Assembly: GCA_016844415.1 (NCBI GenBank)
Contig: JAENIX010000019.1
Coordinates: forward strand, 1-9,407
Direction: 5' to 3'
Length of the DNA stretch: 9,407 nt
Source of the DNA: Actinomycetota bacterium
GTDB lineage: Bacteria; Desulfobacterota; Deferrimicrobia; Deferrimicrobiales; Deferrimicrobiaceae
In this document: positions 1-5,767 of the stretch, in pieces
Numbering within the stretch: the stretch's first letter is position 1
Layout of the letters: the number at the start of each line of letters is the position of its first letter
Translations under genes and position numbers: made by a program
The notes under the pieces: model-generated
Told to the model about the DNA's origin: nothing
What the model saw: only the letters and a program-made list of their open reading frames with translations
The model's database searches: none

Positions 1-2
1 TG

Positions 3-122
3 ATCGACACCAGCCTGGACGTCGGGGACGATTTCCTCGGGGAATGCGATGAGGTCCTTCTCGATCCCCCCGATTGCTACGTCGCGAATCCCAGGAGCAC
101 CGTTGTCCTGATCGGGAAATAG
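3..122 (+). CDS. C-terminal end of an unidentified protein (5' end outside window)
   Basis: An open frame enters from the left edge and ends at TAG 120-122, giving 39 visible residues that finish in STVVLIGK. The frame has no internal stop and ordinary high-GC codon use, so it is probably the true end of a gene that starts upstream. I do not recognise the family; the tail has two acidic patches (DVGDD, CDEVLLD) and no membrane segment. It stops 5 bp before the stop codon of the convergent uppP-like remnant, a spacing usual for convergent genes. The function cannot be inferred from so short a piece. Confidence 0.5.
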   Translation: MDTSLDVGDDFLGECDEVLLDPPDCYVANPRSTVVLIGK

Positions 123-127
123 GCGGG

Positions 128-286
128 TCACCCCTTCCACTGCAGGAAGAAGCAAAGGACCGCCAGGAGGAAGGTGTACGGGGCGAAGCGTATGAATCTC
201 CCGCGGAACACCAGCCTCTCGACTACGAAGAGGCAGATGTACCCGGTCAGGAGCGAGAAGAGGAACCCCGCGGCGGAAAAACCGTA
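128..286 (-). pseudogene. uppP: Undecaprenyl-diphosphatase (UppP/BacA-like) C-terminal remnant
   Basis: The minus-strand frame ending at 128 encodes about 52 residues from YGFSAAGFLFSLLTGY to the end, with two hydrophobic stretches separated by a basic segment (RGRFIRFAPYTF). This resembles the last two membrane helices of UppP, where a 'FxxFAxYrxxxA' pattern joins the final helices. UppP is an integral inner-membrane phosphatase that recycles the undecaprenyl carrier lipid for cell-wall synthesis and is normally about 260-280 residues, so roughly four fifths is missing. Upstream of about 284 the minus frame becomes an antisense reading of an IS91-type transposase, so the gene appears cut by that element. 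The identification rests on pattern memory over a short piece; another polytopic membrane protein remains possible. The fragment should be non-functional, and a functional uppP presumably exists elsewhere. Confidence 0.5.
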
Positions 287-781
287 GAGCGATTCCTCGG
301 GTGCGGCCTCCCGGAGGGCGGTTTCGCGCGCGTCCGGTGCAACGCCTGCGGGAATGAATATTTCGTCGCCTTCTCCTGCAAGCAGCGGGGGTTCTGCCCC
401 ACCTGCTCCGCCAAACGCGCCGCCCTGTGGGCGGAATTCGTCCGGGAGCAGGTGATCCGCCCCGTTCCCCACCGGCATCTCGTCTTCGCACTCCCCAAGG
501 TCCTGCGCCTGGCATTCCGGTATCGGCGACGGCTTCTCCCCAAACTTGCCCTGTGCGCCTGGAAGGCGGTGTCCGCGTTCATCCGTGACGATACCGGTCA
601 GAACACGCTTCCCGCCGCCATCGTCTCCATCCATACAACGGGGGAGTTTTTAAACTGGCATCCGAATATGCACGTCCTGACGCCCGCCGGTTCGTTCCGG
701 CTCGATCCGGCGCAGGAACCGAAGGTCCGTTATCTCGCCAAGGGCGTCGTCCCCGGCCACGGAGAAGAAGCAATCTCGTCG
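284..781 (+). pseudogene. Truncated IS91-family (HUH) transposase
   Basis: From about 284 the plus frame reads VERFLGCGLPEGGFARVRC, then FSCKQRGFCPTC, the paired-cysteine zinc-binding region of IS91/IS801/IS1294-type transposases. Further on, PVPHRHLVFALPK and, at 659-673, HPNMH match the family's segment leading into the HUH metal-binding motif of this rolling-circle nuclease. IS91 transposases are usually about 400 residues. Here the N-terminal ~35-40 residues are absent (the frame runs backward into the uppP-like remnant), and after about 700 the similarity fades: only a weak KVRYLAKG...HG stretch remains, with no recognisable catalytic tyrosine region. It is therefore a dead remnant. The same frame stays open by chance all the way into copA, so an automatic caller could start at TTG 74 and fuse the two. 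The right end is approximate. Confidence 0.75.
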
Positions 782-879
782 GATCACCGCGACTACGACT
801 ACCTCGACAGGTCCTCATTCAGCCTCACCGGGAAGTTGCTGCATCGCCACCCACTCGATTACGCGATGAGCCCTTTTAA

Positions 880-909
880 TTGGTACTTGGCGGAAGGTCG
901 GGCTAAGAT
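880..909 (+). promoter_or_regulatory. Possible sigma70-type promoter upstream of copA
   Basis: TTGGTA (880-885) and TAAGAT (904-909) each match four of six consensus bases and are 18 bp apart, in a locally AT-richer patch. It would give a leader of roughly 150 nt ahead of copA. This is weak pattern evidence only. Confidence 0.22.
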
Positions 910-950
910 CAACCGGAGACGCCGACAAGCTCCGCAGCGGCCCGATCCGG

Positions 951-984
951 ACGGTGACGCCGCTTGCCACTGCGTCGCCACCGT
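951..984. repeat. Interrupted inverted repeat upstream of copA
   Basis: ACGGTGACGC at 951-960 is the reverse complement of GCGTC (972-976) plus ACCGT (980-984), with GCC inserted between the two halves of the right arm. The arms are separated by 11 bases. It lies about 85 bp upstream of the copA start and could be an operator, a leader hairpin or a chance match in GC-rich DNA. It does not match the copper-regulator boxes (CusR/CopR, CueR) that I know. Confidence 0.25.
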
Positions 985-1069
985 GGCTGACGGCCGCCGG
1001 GTAGATCACCGGTTGCCCCGAGCGTGCCGCGTGCCGAACTTAAGGGGAAGTGGCCCAGGAGATTCCGGT

Positions 1070-2827
1070 ATGAAGAGGGAGAGATCCGAAGGCCTTTCGA
1101 GACGTCGCTTCTTGCGGGGCGCGGTGGGGATGGGCGTGCTGACCGGGCTCGGGCGTATCCTTCCGGCGTACGCGTGGCAAAGTGCGACGGCCGGAACGGA
1201 GGTGAGCACGAGCAAAGACGGAACCGTCATCGACCTGACGATCCGCAAGCGGACGTTCGACATCGCCGGAAAGAACGCGATGGCCACGACCATCGACGGC
1301 TCGGTTCCTGGTCCCCTGGTGCGCCTGCGCGAAGGGCAAACCGCCGTTATCCGGGTGACCAACCGACTGGAGGAAGACACCTCAATTCACTGGCACGGGA
1401 TCATTCTGCCGGCCGACATGGACGGCGTGCCCGGCGTCAGCTTTCCGGGGATCAAGCCGGGGGAGGCCTTCACCTACCGCTTCCCGGTCAGACAGAGCGG
1501 CACCTACTGGTACCACAGCCACTCCGGCATGCAGGAACAGTTGGGGCACTATGGGCCCCTGATCATCGACCCGGCGGAACCGGAGCCGTTCGCCTACGAT
1601 CGCGACTACGTGGTAGTGCTCTCCGACTGGACCTTCGAGGATCCCCACAAAGTCCTGGCCAAGCTCAAGAAGAAGGGCGGCTACTACAACTTCCAGAAGC
1701 GCACGGCCGGGGACTTCTTTCGGGACGTCGGCGAAGGTGGATGGCGGTCGGCGGTCTCGGATCGCCTGATGTGGGGCCGCATGCGCATGGACCCGACCGA
1801 CATCGCCGACGTCACGGGGTACACCTATACGTACCTCCTGAATGGGCTGCCGCCGGGCGCCAACTGGACCGGCCTCTTCCGTCCCGGCGAGCGGGTGCGG
1901 CTGCGATTCATCAACGCCGGCGCGGCAAGCTATTTCGATGTGCGCGTCCCGGGGCTTGAGATGACCGTGATCCAGGCGGACGGCCAGAACGTGGAGCCGG
2001 TGACCGTGGACGAGTTCCGCATCGCCATCGCGGAGACCTACGACGTGATCGTCGAGCCGAAGGAGGATCGGGCGTATACGATCTTCGCCGAGGCTATGGA
2101 CCGCAGCGGCTATGCCCGCGGCACCCTCGCACCGCGGCACGGCATGAGCGCGCCGATCCCTTCGCCACGGCCTCGGCCTCTTCGCACGATGGCGGACATG
2201 GGGATGGCGAGCGTAAACGGGGAGCATGGCATGGACAAGGCCGGCCACGCCATGGCCCCGGAACCCGCTCGGCAGGGGAGCGTGATGCATGGCCCCGACC
2301 ACCACGGGCCCGGCAATTCCATGGTGGCGATGATGCCGCGCAGCCGCTTCGACGAGCCCGGCGCCGGCCTCGAGGATGCCGGGAGGCGGGTGCTCGTGTA
2401 CGGCGATTTGCGCAGCCTCACGCCGGGTGGCGACCGGCGGGAACCCGAACGGGAGATCGAGCTGCATCTCACGGGCAACATGGAGCGGTATATATGGGGC
2501 TTTGACGGCAAGAAATATTCCGAGGTCAAGGACCACCCGATCCCCTTCCGCTTCGGCGAGCGGCTGCGCCTGACGCTGGTGAACGACACCATGATGGACC
2601 ATCCGATCCATCTCCACGGCATGTGGATGGAGCTCGACAACGGCGCCGGCGCGCACAAGCCGCTCAAGCACACCATCAACGTGAAGCCGGGCGAAAGACT
2701 GTCGGTGGAGATTACCGCGGACGCACTCGGCCCGTGGGCCTTCCATTGCCACATCCTCTATCATATGGACGCGGGAATGTTCCGCGTTGTGTCCGTCTCT
2801 CAGGGCGGCGGGGAGATGAAAGGATGA
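1070..2827 (+). CDS. copA: CopA-type multicopper oxidase, Tat-exported
   Basis: 585 residues, close to the usual length for CopA/PcoA periplasmic copper-resistance oxidases. The ATG at 1070 is chosen because AGGAG (1057-1061) lies 8 bp upstream and the protein then opens with a twin-arginine signal (SRRRFLRG, residues 10-17), a hydrophobic stretch and a likely cleavage site after AYA35. Cupredoxin copper motifs follow in order: HWHG (107-110) and HSH (149-151) in the first domain, then HPIHLHG (511-517) and HCHILYHMDAGM (559-570) in the last. Together these supply the ligands for the type 1 and trinuclear copper sites. A Met/His-rich stretch (about 357-423) is typical of CopA and is thought to bind extra copper. 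Family role: oxidation and sequestration of Cu(I) in the periplasm. It overlaps copB by 4 bp (ATGA), so translation is probably coupled. The open frame upstream belongs to a transposase remnant and is not part of the protein. Confidence 0.95.
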   Translation: MKRERSEGLSRRRFLRGAVGMGVLTGLGRILPAYAWQSATAGTEVSTSKDGTVIDLTIRKRTFDIAGKNAMATTIDGSVPGPLVRLREGQTAVIRVTNRLEEDTSIHWHGIILPADMDGVPGVSFPGIKPGEAFTYRFPVRQSGTYWYHSHSGMQEQLGHYGPLIIDPAEPEPFAYDRDYVVVLSDWTFEDPHKVLAKLKKKGGYYNFQKRTAGDFFRDVGEGGWRSAVSDRLMWGRMRMDPTDIADVTGYTYTYLLNGLPPGANWTGLFRPGERVRLRFINAGAASYFDVRVPGLEMTVIQADGQNVEPVTVDEFRIAIAETYDVIVEPKEDRAYTIFAEAMDRSGYARGTLAPRHGMSAPIPSPRPRPLRTMADMGMASVNGEHGMDKAGHAMAPEPARQGSVMHGPDHHGPGNSMVAMMPRSRFDEPGAGLEDAGRRVLVYGDLRSLTPGGDRREPEREIELHLTGNMERYIWGFDGKKYSEVKDHPIPFRFGERLRLTLVNDTMMDHPIHLHGMWMELDNGAGAHKPLKHTINVKPGERLSVEITADALGPWAFHCHILYHMDAGMFRVVSVSQGGGEMKG

Positions 2828-3591
2828 TGACGCGCTTCCATCGTTATTGTTCGGCCGCCTGGCCTGGGTTCCTTCTCCCGGTCCTGATCGTTTTCGCATC
2901 GGAAGGGTTCGCCGGGGAGAAGTGGCCACCGCCGGTCATGGATGACCAGGTTTTCAGCTCCCTCTTTATCGGCCAGCTTGAGTACCGGCGGAACGAGGGC
3001 CCGGACACGTTCATCTGGGAAGATGTGGAGGGCTGGATCGGGGGCGATTACAACAGGCTCGTGGTAAAAACGGAAGGCCAGGCCCGGACCGCGGGCACCT
3101 CCGGCGGACAGGTTCAGGGACAAGCTCTATTCAGCCGGCTCATCGCGCCTTTCTGGGACTTCCAGGCGGGCGTGCGCCACGACCGGCTCTATGGCGGGCC
3201 GGATCGCTCGCGCACTTTTGCGGTTATCGGTCTTGAGGGGCTGGCGCCCTATTGGTTCCACGTAGAGCCTTTCCTCTTCATCAGCGACCGCGGCGATATC
3301 TCCGCAAGCCTGGAAGCGACTTACGAGCTGCTGTTGACCCAGCGGCTCATTGCGCAGCCGCGTTTCGAGATGAACGTAGCCGCCCAAGACGTGGAAAAGT
3401 TCGGCGTCGGGTCCGGCGTCAACGACATTGAATTCGATTTGCGCGTGCGCTATGAGATCAGGCGGGAGTTTGCGCCGTATGTCGGTATCTCCTGGACGCG
3501 GAAGCTCGGCAAGACAGCCGACCTCGCGCGGCGCGAGGGAGAAGAGGTCGACAACCTGGCGATCGTCGCCGGGCTGCGGCTGTGGTTCTAA
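2824..3591 (+). CDS. copB: CopB-family outer-membrane copper resistance protein
   Basis: 255 residues from ATG 2824, with a second ATG directly after it at 2827; the start overlaps the copA stop and GGGGAG/AAAGG lies upstream. A signal peptide is clear: basic MMTRFHRY, a hydrophobic core to about residue 25, then a likely cut after GFAG. The mature part carries the CopB pattern: the lead-in DDQVFSSLFIGQLEYR, then alternating beta-strand-like segments (WEDVEGWIGGDYNRLVVKTEG, FQAGVRHD, PRFEMNVAAQDV, YVGISWTRKLGKTADLAR). It ends in LRLWF, the terminal aromatic residue expected of an outer-membrane barrel. CopB/PcoB acts with CopA in copper tolerance and may bind or export copper at the outer membrane. 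Many CopB proteins have a long Met/His-rich N-terminal region; this one lacks it, which explains its modest length. Confidence 0.93.
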   Translation: MMTRFHRYCSAAWPGFLLPVLIVFASEGFAGEKWPPPVMDDQVFSSLFIGQLEYRRNEGPDTFIWEDVEGWIGGDYNRLVVKTEGQARTAGTSGGQVQGQALFSRLIAPFWDFQAGVRHDRLYGGPDRSRTFAVIGLEGLAPYWFHVEPFLFISDRGDISASLEATYELLLTQRLIAQPRFEMNVAAQDVEKFGVGSGVNDIEFDLRVRYEIRREFAPYVGISWTRKLGKTADLARREGEEVDNLAIVAGLRLWF

Positions 3592-3613
3592 CCCCAATAA
3601 GGAGGGTGGAATT

Positions 3614-4138
3614 ATGGAAAAGCGCAATGATGGCGGCTGGAGTCCGTATCTTGCGGGGGCGTTAAGCGGGCTGGTGTCCGTTCTCTCCGTCTGGATCGCC
3701 GGACAATTTATCGGAGTATCGACCACCTTCGTCCGCACCACCGGCATGATCGAAAAAATCCTTGACCCGGGGCGGGTGGCGCAGATGGAGTATTTCATCA
3801 AGACGGTTCCTAAAATCGATTGGCAGTGGGTGTTCGTGGCGGGGATCTTCATCGGTTCTCTCATTGCCTCGACGACCTCCGGAAGCTTTCGTTGGACGGC
3901 ACTGCCCGACATGTGGGAGGCTCGCTTCGGGATCAGTCGCATGAAAAGGAGCCTTGTCGCCTTTGCCGGAGGAACCGTCGGAATGTTCGGCGCACGGCTT
4001 GCCGACGGCTGACCGAGCGGACATGGGCTGAGCGGTTCGCTCCAGCTGGCGGTAAGCGGTTTCATCGCGTTGTGCTGTTTTTTCATCGGGGGGATGGTCG
4101 TTGCCCGCATCCTTTACGGAGGAGGTGAGAAACCATGA
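3614..4138 (+). CDS. YeeE/YedE-family transporter half-subunit with probable selenocysteine at codon 133
   Basis: The ATG at 3614 follows GGAGGG (3601-3606), 22 bp after copB. The frame reads 132 codons, meets TGA at 4010-4012, then continues for 41 residues to TGA 4136-4138, overlapping the next start by 4 bp; total 174 residues. Hydrophobic segments lie at about 9-30, 72-90, 113-130 and 146-166, the last one after the TGA. The YeeE/YedE (DUF395) first half has a conserved 'ARLAxGCxSGHGxSG' motif; here it reads ARLADG-[TGA]-PSGHGLSG, so the TGA replaces the conserved cysteine. In thiosulfate transporters of this family conserved cysteines line the substrate path. A SECIS-like hairpin begins 13 bases after the TGA, the base after it is C, and both frame and motif are intact downstream. 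I infer selenocysteine. The alternative is a recent Cys-to-stop mutation, leaving a 132-residue truncated product. Partner: the adjoining second half-subunit. Confidence 0.75.
4010..4047 (+). promoter_or_regulatory. Candidate bacterial SECIS element following in-frame UGA
   Basis: Starting from the UGA (4010-4012), GAGCG (4030-4034) pairs with CGCTC (4038-4042) around a three-base loop GTT. The stem extends below a one-base bulge (C4043) through GGCT (4026-4029) with AGCT (4044-4047), the outermost pair being G-U. The apical loop starts with G followed by T and lies 22 nt after the UGA. From what I know of bacterial SECIS elements (upper stem of at least 4 bp, short loop with G among the first two bases, loop roughly 16-37 nt from the UGA), all criteria are met. 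No folding program was run, and short GC-rich stems arise by chance, but the position and loop are what the cysteine-site UGA would require. Confidence 0.6.
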
Positions 4139-4662
4139 AAATGCTTCTCTATGGACTCGTCACCGGTATTCTCTTTGGCTTTCTCCTGCAAAAGGGGCGG
4201 GTGCTGCGCTACGACAAACAGCTCGGCGCCCTTCGGCTCATGGATATGACCATCATCAAGTTCATGCTGTCGAGCGTCATGGTTGGGATGGTGGGTGTAT
4301 ACCTCCTCAAGGATCTTGGCCTTGCCGAACTCTCCGTGAAACCGACGATCCTCGGCGGGGTAATCATAGGGGGGCTCATCTTCGGCATCGGCTGGGGGCT
4401 GCTCGGCTACTGTCCGGGAACCGCCATCGGCGCAGTGGGCGAAGGACGGTGGGACGCCCTGTGGGGAGTGCTGGGGATGCTGGTCGGCGCCGGCCTCTAT
4501 GCGGAAGCCTACCCCGCCATGAAATCCTCGGTGCTGACCTGGGGAGATTACGGCAAGATCACCCTGCCGCAGCTTCTCGGCGTGAACCACTGGGTAGTGA
4601 TCATTCTCTTCGTGGTCGGCGGATTGATGCTTTTCCGGTGGTTTGAAAAAAAAGGGCTCTGA
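4135..4662 (+). CDS. YeeE/YedE-family transporter second half-subunit
   Basis: 175 residues, starting at an ATG that overlaps the stop of the upstream half-subunit (ATGA); GGAGGAGG lies 6-13 bases upstream, inside the end of that gene, so translation is probably coupled. The protein begins with a membrane helix (about 3-19) and shows the family's second-half signature: a basic loop (QKGRVLRYDKQLG), 'LRLMDMTIIKFMLS', a glycine-rich helix at 71-91, then GYCPGTAIGAVGEGRWDALWG. Its conserved cysteine is C93 (TGC, not TGA). Another membrane helix lies at about 152-168, and the tail is charged (FEKKGL). Split YeeE/YedE pairs of this kind are thought to form a sulfur-compound (for example thiosulfate) permease in the inner membrane. 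The specific substrate cannot be read from the sequence; the copper-operon context and probable selenocysteine partner leave sulfur, selenium or metal-linked sulfur uptake open. Confidence 0.88.
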   Translation: MKMLLYGLVTGILFGFLLQKGRVLRYDKQLGALRLMDMTIIKFMLSSVMVGMVGVYLLKDLGLAELSVKPTILGGVIIGGLIFGIGWGLLGYCPGTAIGAVGEGRWDALWGVLGMLVGAGLYAEAYPAMKSSVLTWGDYGKITLPQLLGVNHWVVIILFVVGGLMLFRWFEKKGL

Positions 4663-4684
4663 CAGCGCCTGTTTTGCTTCGCCA

Positions 4685-4721
4685 GCCCGGGAGAATTGAC
4701 CCGTACGGGGATTTCCCGGGC
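4685..4721. terminator. Nested GC-rich hairpin between convergent genes
   Basis: GCCCGGGA (4685-4692) pairs perfectly with TCCCGGGC (4714-4721), and two further pairs (one G-U) extend inward. The loop contains a second perfect palindrome, CCCGTACGGG (4700-4709). It lies 23 bp after the YeeE/YedE stop and 37 bp from the stop of the convergent regulator, where a shared terminator is expected. Neither side has a real T-run, so intrinsic termination is uncertain. Confidence 0.45.
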
Positions 4722-4726
4722 ATGTA

Positions 4727-4742
4727 TCTTTCCGGGGAAAGA
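4727..4742. terminator. Second hairpin in convergent intergenic region
   Basis: TCTTTCC (4727-4733) and GGAAAGA (4736-4742) are perfect inverted arms around GG; sterically, six pairs with a four-base CGGG loop. It lies 15 bp beyond the stop codon of the minus-strand regulator and could act with the neighbouring GC-rich hairpin in ending both transcripts. There is no downstream T-run in either direction. Confidence 0.3.
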
Positions 4743-4757
4743 CATTCCGGTATGTCA

Positions 4758-5648
4758 TCACTTAAGGCGTGCCGCTTCCGATATTGCCACGACAGCGGGA
4801 TGCTTTAGTTTCCTCTCGATGGAGATGGCGTAGAAACGCTCGCGGATGGACTCTAGCCGTCCGATCACGTGGACGCGGTATTGCCGCCGGACCTCCGATT
4901 CGATGAGGGACGGGGCGGCAAACAGGCCGTGACCTTCTTGCCCGAAGGCCTTGAGTAGTCCGCTGTCCTCGAATTCCCCCACCACCAGGGGACGGATTCC
5001 CTCGGCATCGAACCATTTCTCAAGATTCTGTCGTAGCGCCGTATTCACCGTCGGCAACAGGAAAGGGGCGCCGTCGAGGGAGCGGGGGAACTCCCGGCGG
5101 TATGCCGAGGCCAAGCGGGGGGCGGCAAACAAGGAAACGGGGGAATCGACGAGCAGATGATTGAAGGCTCGGACCTTGATGGCAGGCCCGATGGGCGCAT
5201 CCGTCAGGACGACATCCAGCCCATGAACGGCAAGCTCCGCCAGCAGGCGGTCCGGCTTGCCTTCCAGGACGATGACTTTCGGGGGGTGCGGCAGATGAAG
5301 GGCGGGATCCAGGAGCCGATATGCCACCAACTTGGGAAGGACGTCGGCCACTCCGACAAGAAGACGCGGCGGTCTCCCCGTCGGCCTCCCCTTTAACGTG
5401 TCCGTCAACTCCCTGCCCAGGGAAAAGATCTCCTCCGCATAACGGAAGACCACCCGCCCCACATCGGTGAGCACCAAGTTCCGTCCCGACCGGGCAAAGA
5501 GCTTCTCGTTGAGGGAGTTCTCAAGCGCCCGTATCTGGCCGCTGATGGTCGGCTGGGCAAGGCGAAGCCGCTCGCAGGCCCGAGCGATGCTCCCCTCCCG
5601 CGCCACGACCCAGAAATAGAGAAGGTGATGATAGTTCAGCCATTCCAT
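4758..5648 (-). CDS. nhaR: LysR-type transcriptional regulator, NhaR-like
   Basis: 296 residues, normal for the LysR family. The N-terminus MEWLNYHHLLYFWVVAREGS matches the characteristic NhaR opening (NYNHLYYFW...EGS). It runs into a winged helix-turn-helix at about 20-45 (ACERLRLAQPTISGQIRALE) and the usual linker (LFARSGRNLVLTDVGRVVFRYAEEIFSL). The remainder, from about residue 95, is the LysR effector-binding domain (LLVGVADVLPKL..., DVVLTDAPIG). E. coli NhaR activates the sodium/proton antiporter nhaA; here no nhaA is visible, and the gene is divergent from htpX and convergent with the copper/YeeE operon, so its target is unknown. GAGGG lies almost against the start codon, unusually close, but the conserved N-terminus supports the ATG at 5646-5648. 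A perfect palindrome 4 bp upstream of the start suggests autoregulation. Confidence 0.88.
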   Translation of the reverse strand: MEWLNYHHLLYFWVVAREGSIARACERLRLAQPTISGQIRALENSLNEKLFARSGRNLVLTDVGRVVFRYAEEIFSLGRELTDTLKGRPTGRPPRLLVGVADVLPKLVAYRLLDPALHLPHPPKVIVLEGKPDRLLAELAVHGLDVVLTDAPIGPAIKVRAFNHLLVDSPVSLFAAPRLASAYRREFPRSLDGAPFLLPTVNTALRQNLEKWFDAEGIRPLVVGEFEDSGLLKAFGQEGHGLFAAPSLIESEVRRQYRVHVIGRLESIRERFYAISIERKLKHPAVVAISEAARLK

Positions 5649-5652
5649 ACCC

Positions 5653-5667
5653 TCGATGATACATCGA
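5653..5667. promoter_or_regulatory. Perfect palindrome upstream of nhaR, candidate operator
   Basis: TCGATG-ATA-CATCGA is a perfect 6-bp inverted repeat with a 3-bp spacer in the regulator/htpX divergent region, 4 bp upstream of the regulator's start codon. It overlaps the GAGGG that would serve as the regulator's ribosome site. Interrupted dyads of about this size are typical LysR-family binding sites, and this position would suit autorepression. The choice of protein is inference. Confidence 0.4.
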
Positions 5668-5699
5668 ATAAACCGAAGTATTCTATCTATATTATCTAT

Positions 5700-5729
5700 T
5701 TGCCTATGTATAGTCCGGACAATGATAAT
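5700..5729 (+). promoter_or_regulatory. Candidate promoter for htpX operon
   Basis: TTGCCT (5700-5705) and GATAAT (5724-5729) are separated by 18 bp within the AT-rich part of the divergent region and would give a leader of about 30 nt ahead of htpX. The -10 matches five of six consensus bases, the -35 about four. I see no sigma32-type heat-shock promoter (CTTGAA and CCCCAT), although htpX and ftsH are heat-shock genes in enterobacteria. The palindrome GTCCGGAC (5713-5720) lies in the spacer and could be an operator. Confidence 0.4.
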
Positions 5730-5767
5730 GAACGTATGAAGACGTCATCGTCAGGGAGGAAAGCGAT

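Larger units (their letters stand above)
782..1056. other. Non-coding or decayed segment between transposase remnant and copA
   Basis: About 275 bases have no gene I can support. The plus frame shared with the transposase and copA stays open but its translation is arginine-rich and low in similarity to anything I know, as expected of GC-rich shadow reading. A short minus-strand frame (815-1009, from GTG) has no ribosome-binding site I trust. The segment holds a weak promoter-like pair and an interrupted inverted repeat, listed separately, and must contain the copA promoter if copA starts its own transcript. Confidence 0.5.

Noticed and set aside
815..1009. Short minus-strand frame upstream of copA starting at GTG
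   Set aside because: 64 codons, no recognised family and no convincing ribosome-binding site; probably chance.
1382..2929. Long minus-strand open frame (515 codons) opposite copA
   Set aside because: It is antisense to a clear multicopper oxidase, His/Arg-rich as expected from reverse reading of GC-rich codons, and has no recognisable domain.
3127..4110. Minus-strand open frame across the copB/YeeE junction
   Set aside because: It is antisense to two recognisable proteins and has no ribosome site or domain.
3820..4128. A frameshift as the explanation for the early end of the first YeeE/YedE gene
   Set aside because: The family motif resumes in the same frame directly after the TGA, so no base gain or loss is needed; only the cysteine codon differs.
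4101..4646. Plus-strand frame overlapping the second YeeE/YedE gene in another frame
   Set aside because: Arg/His-rich shadow reading; the frame from 4135 encodes an evident membrane protein with the GYCPGT motif.
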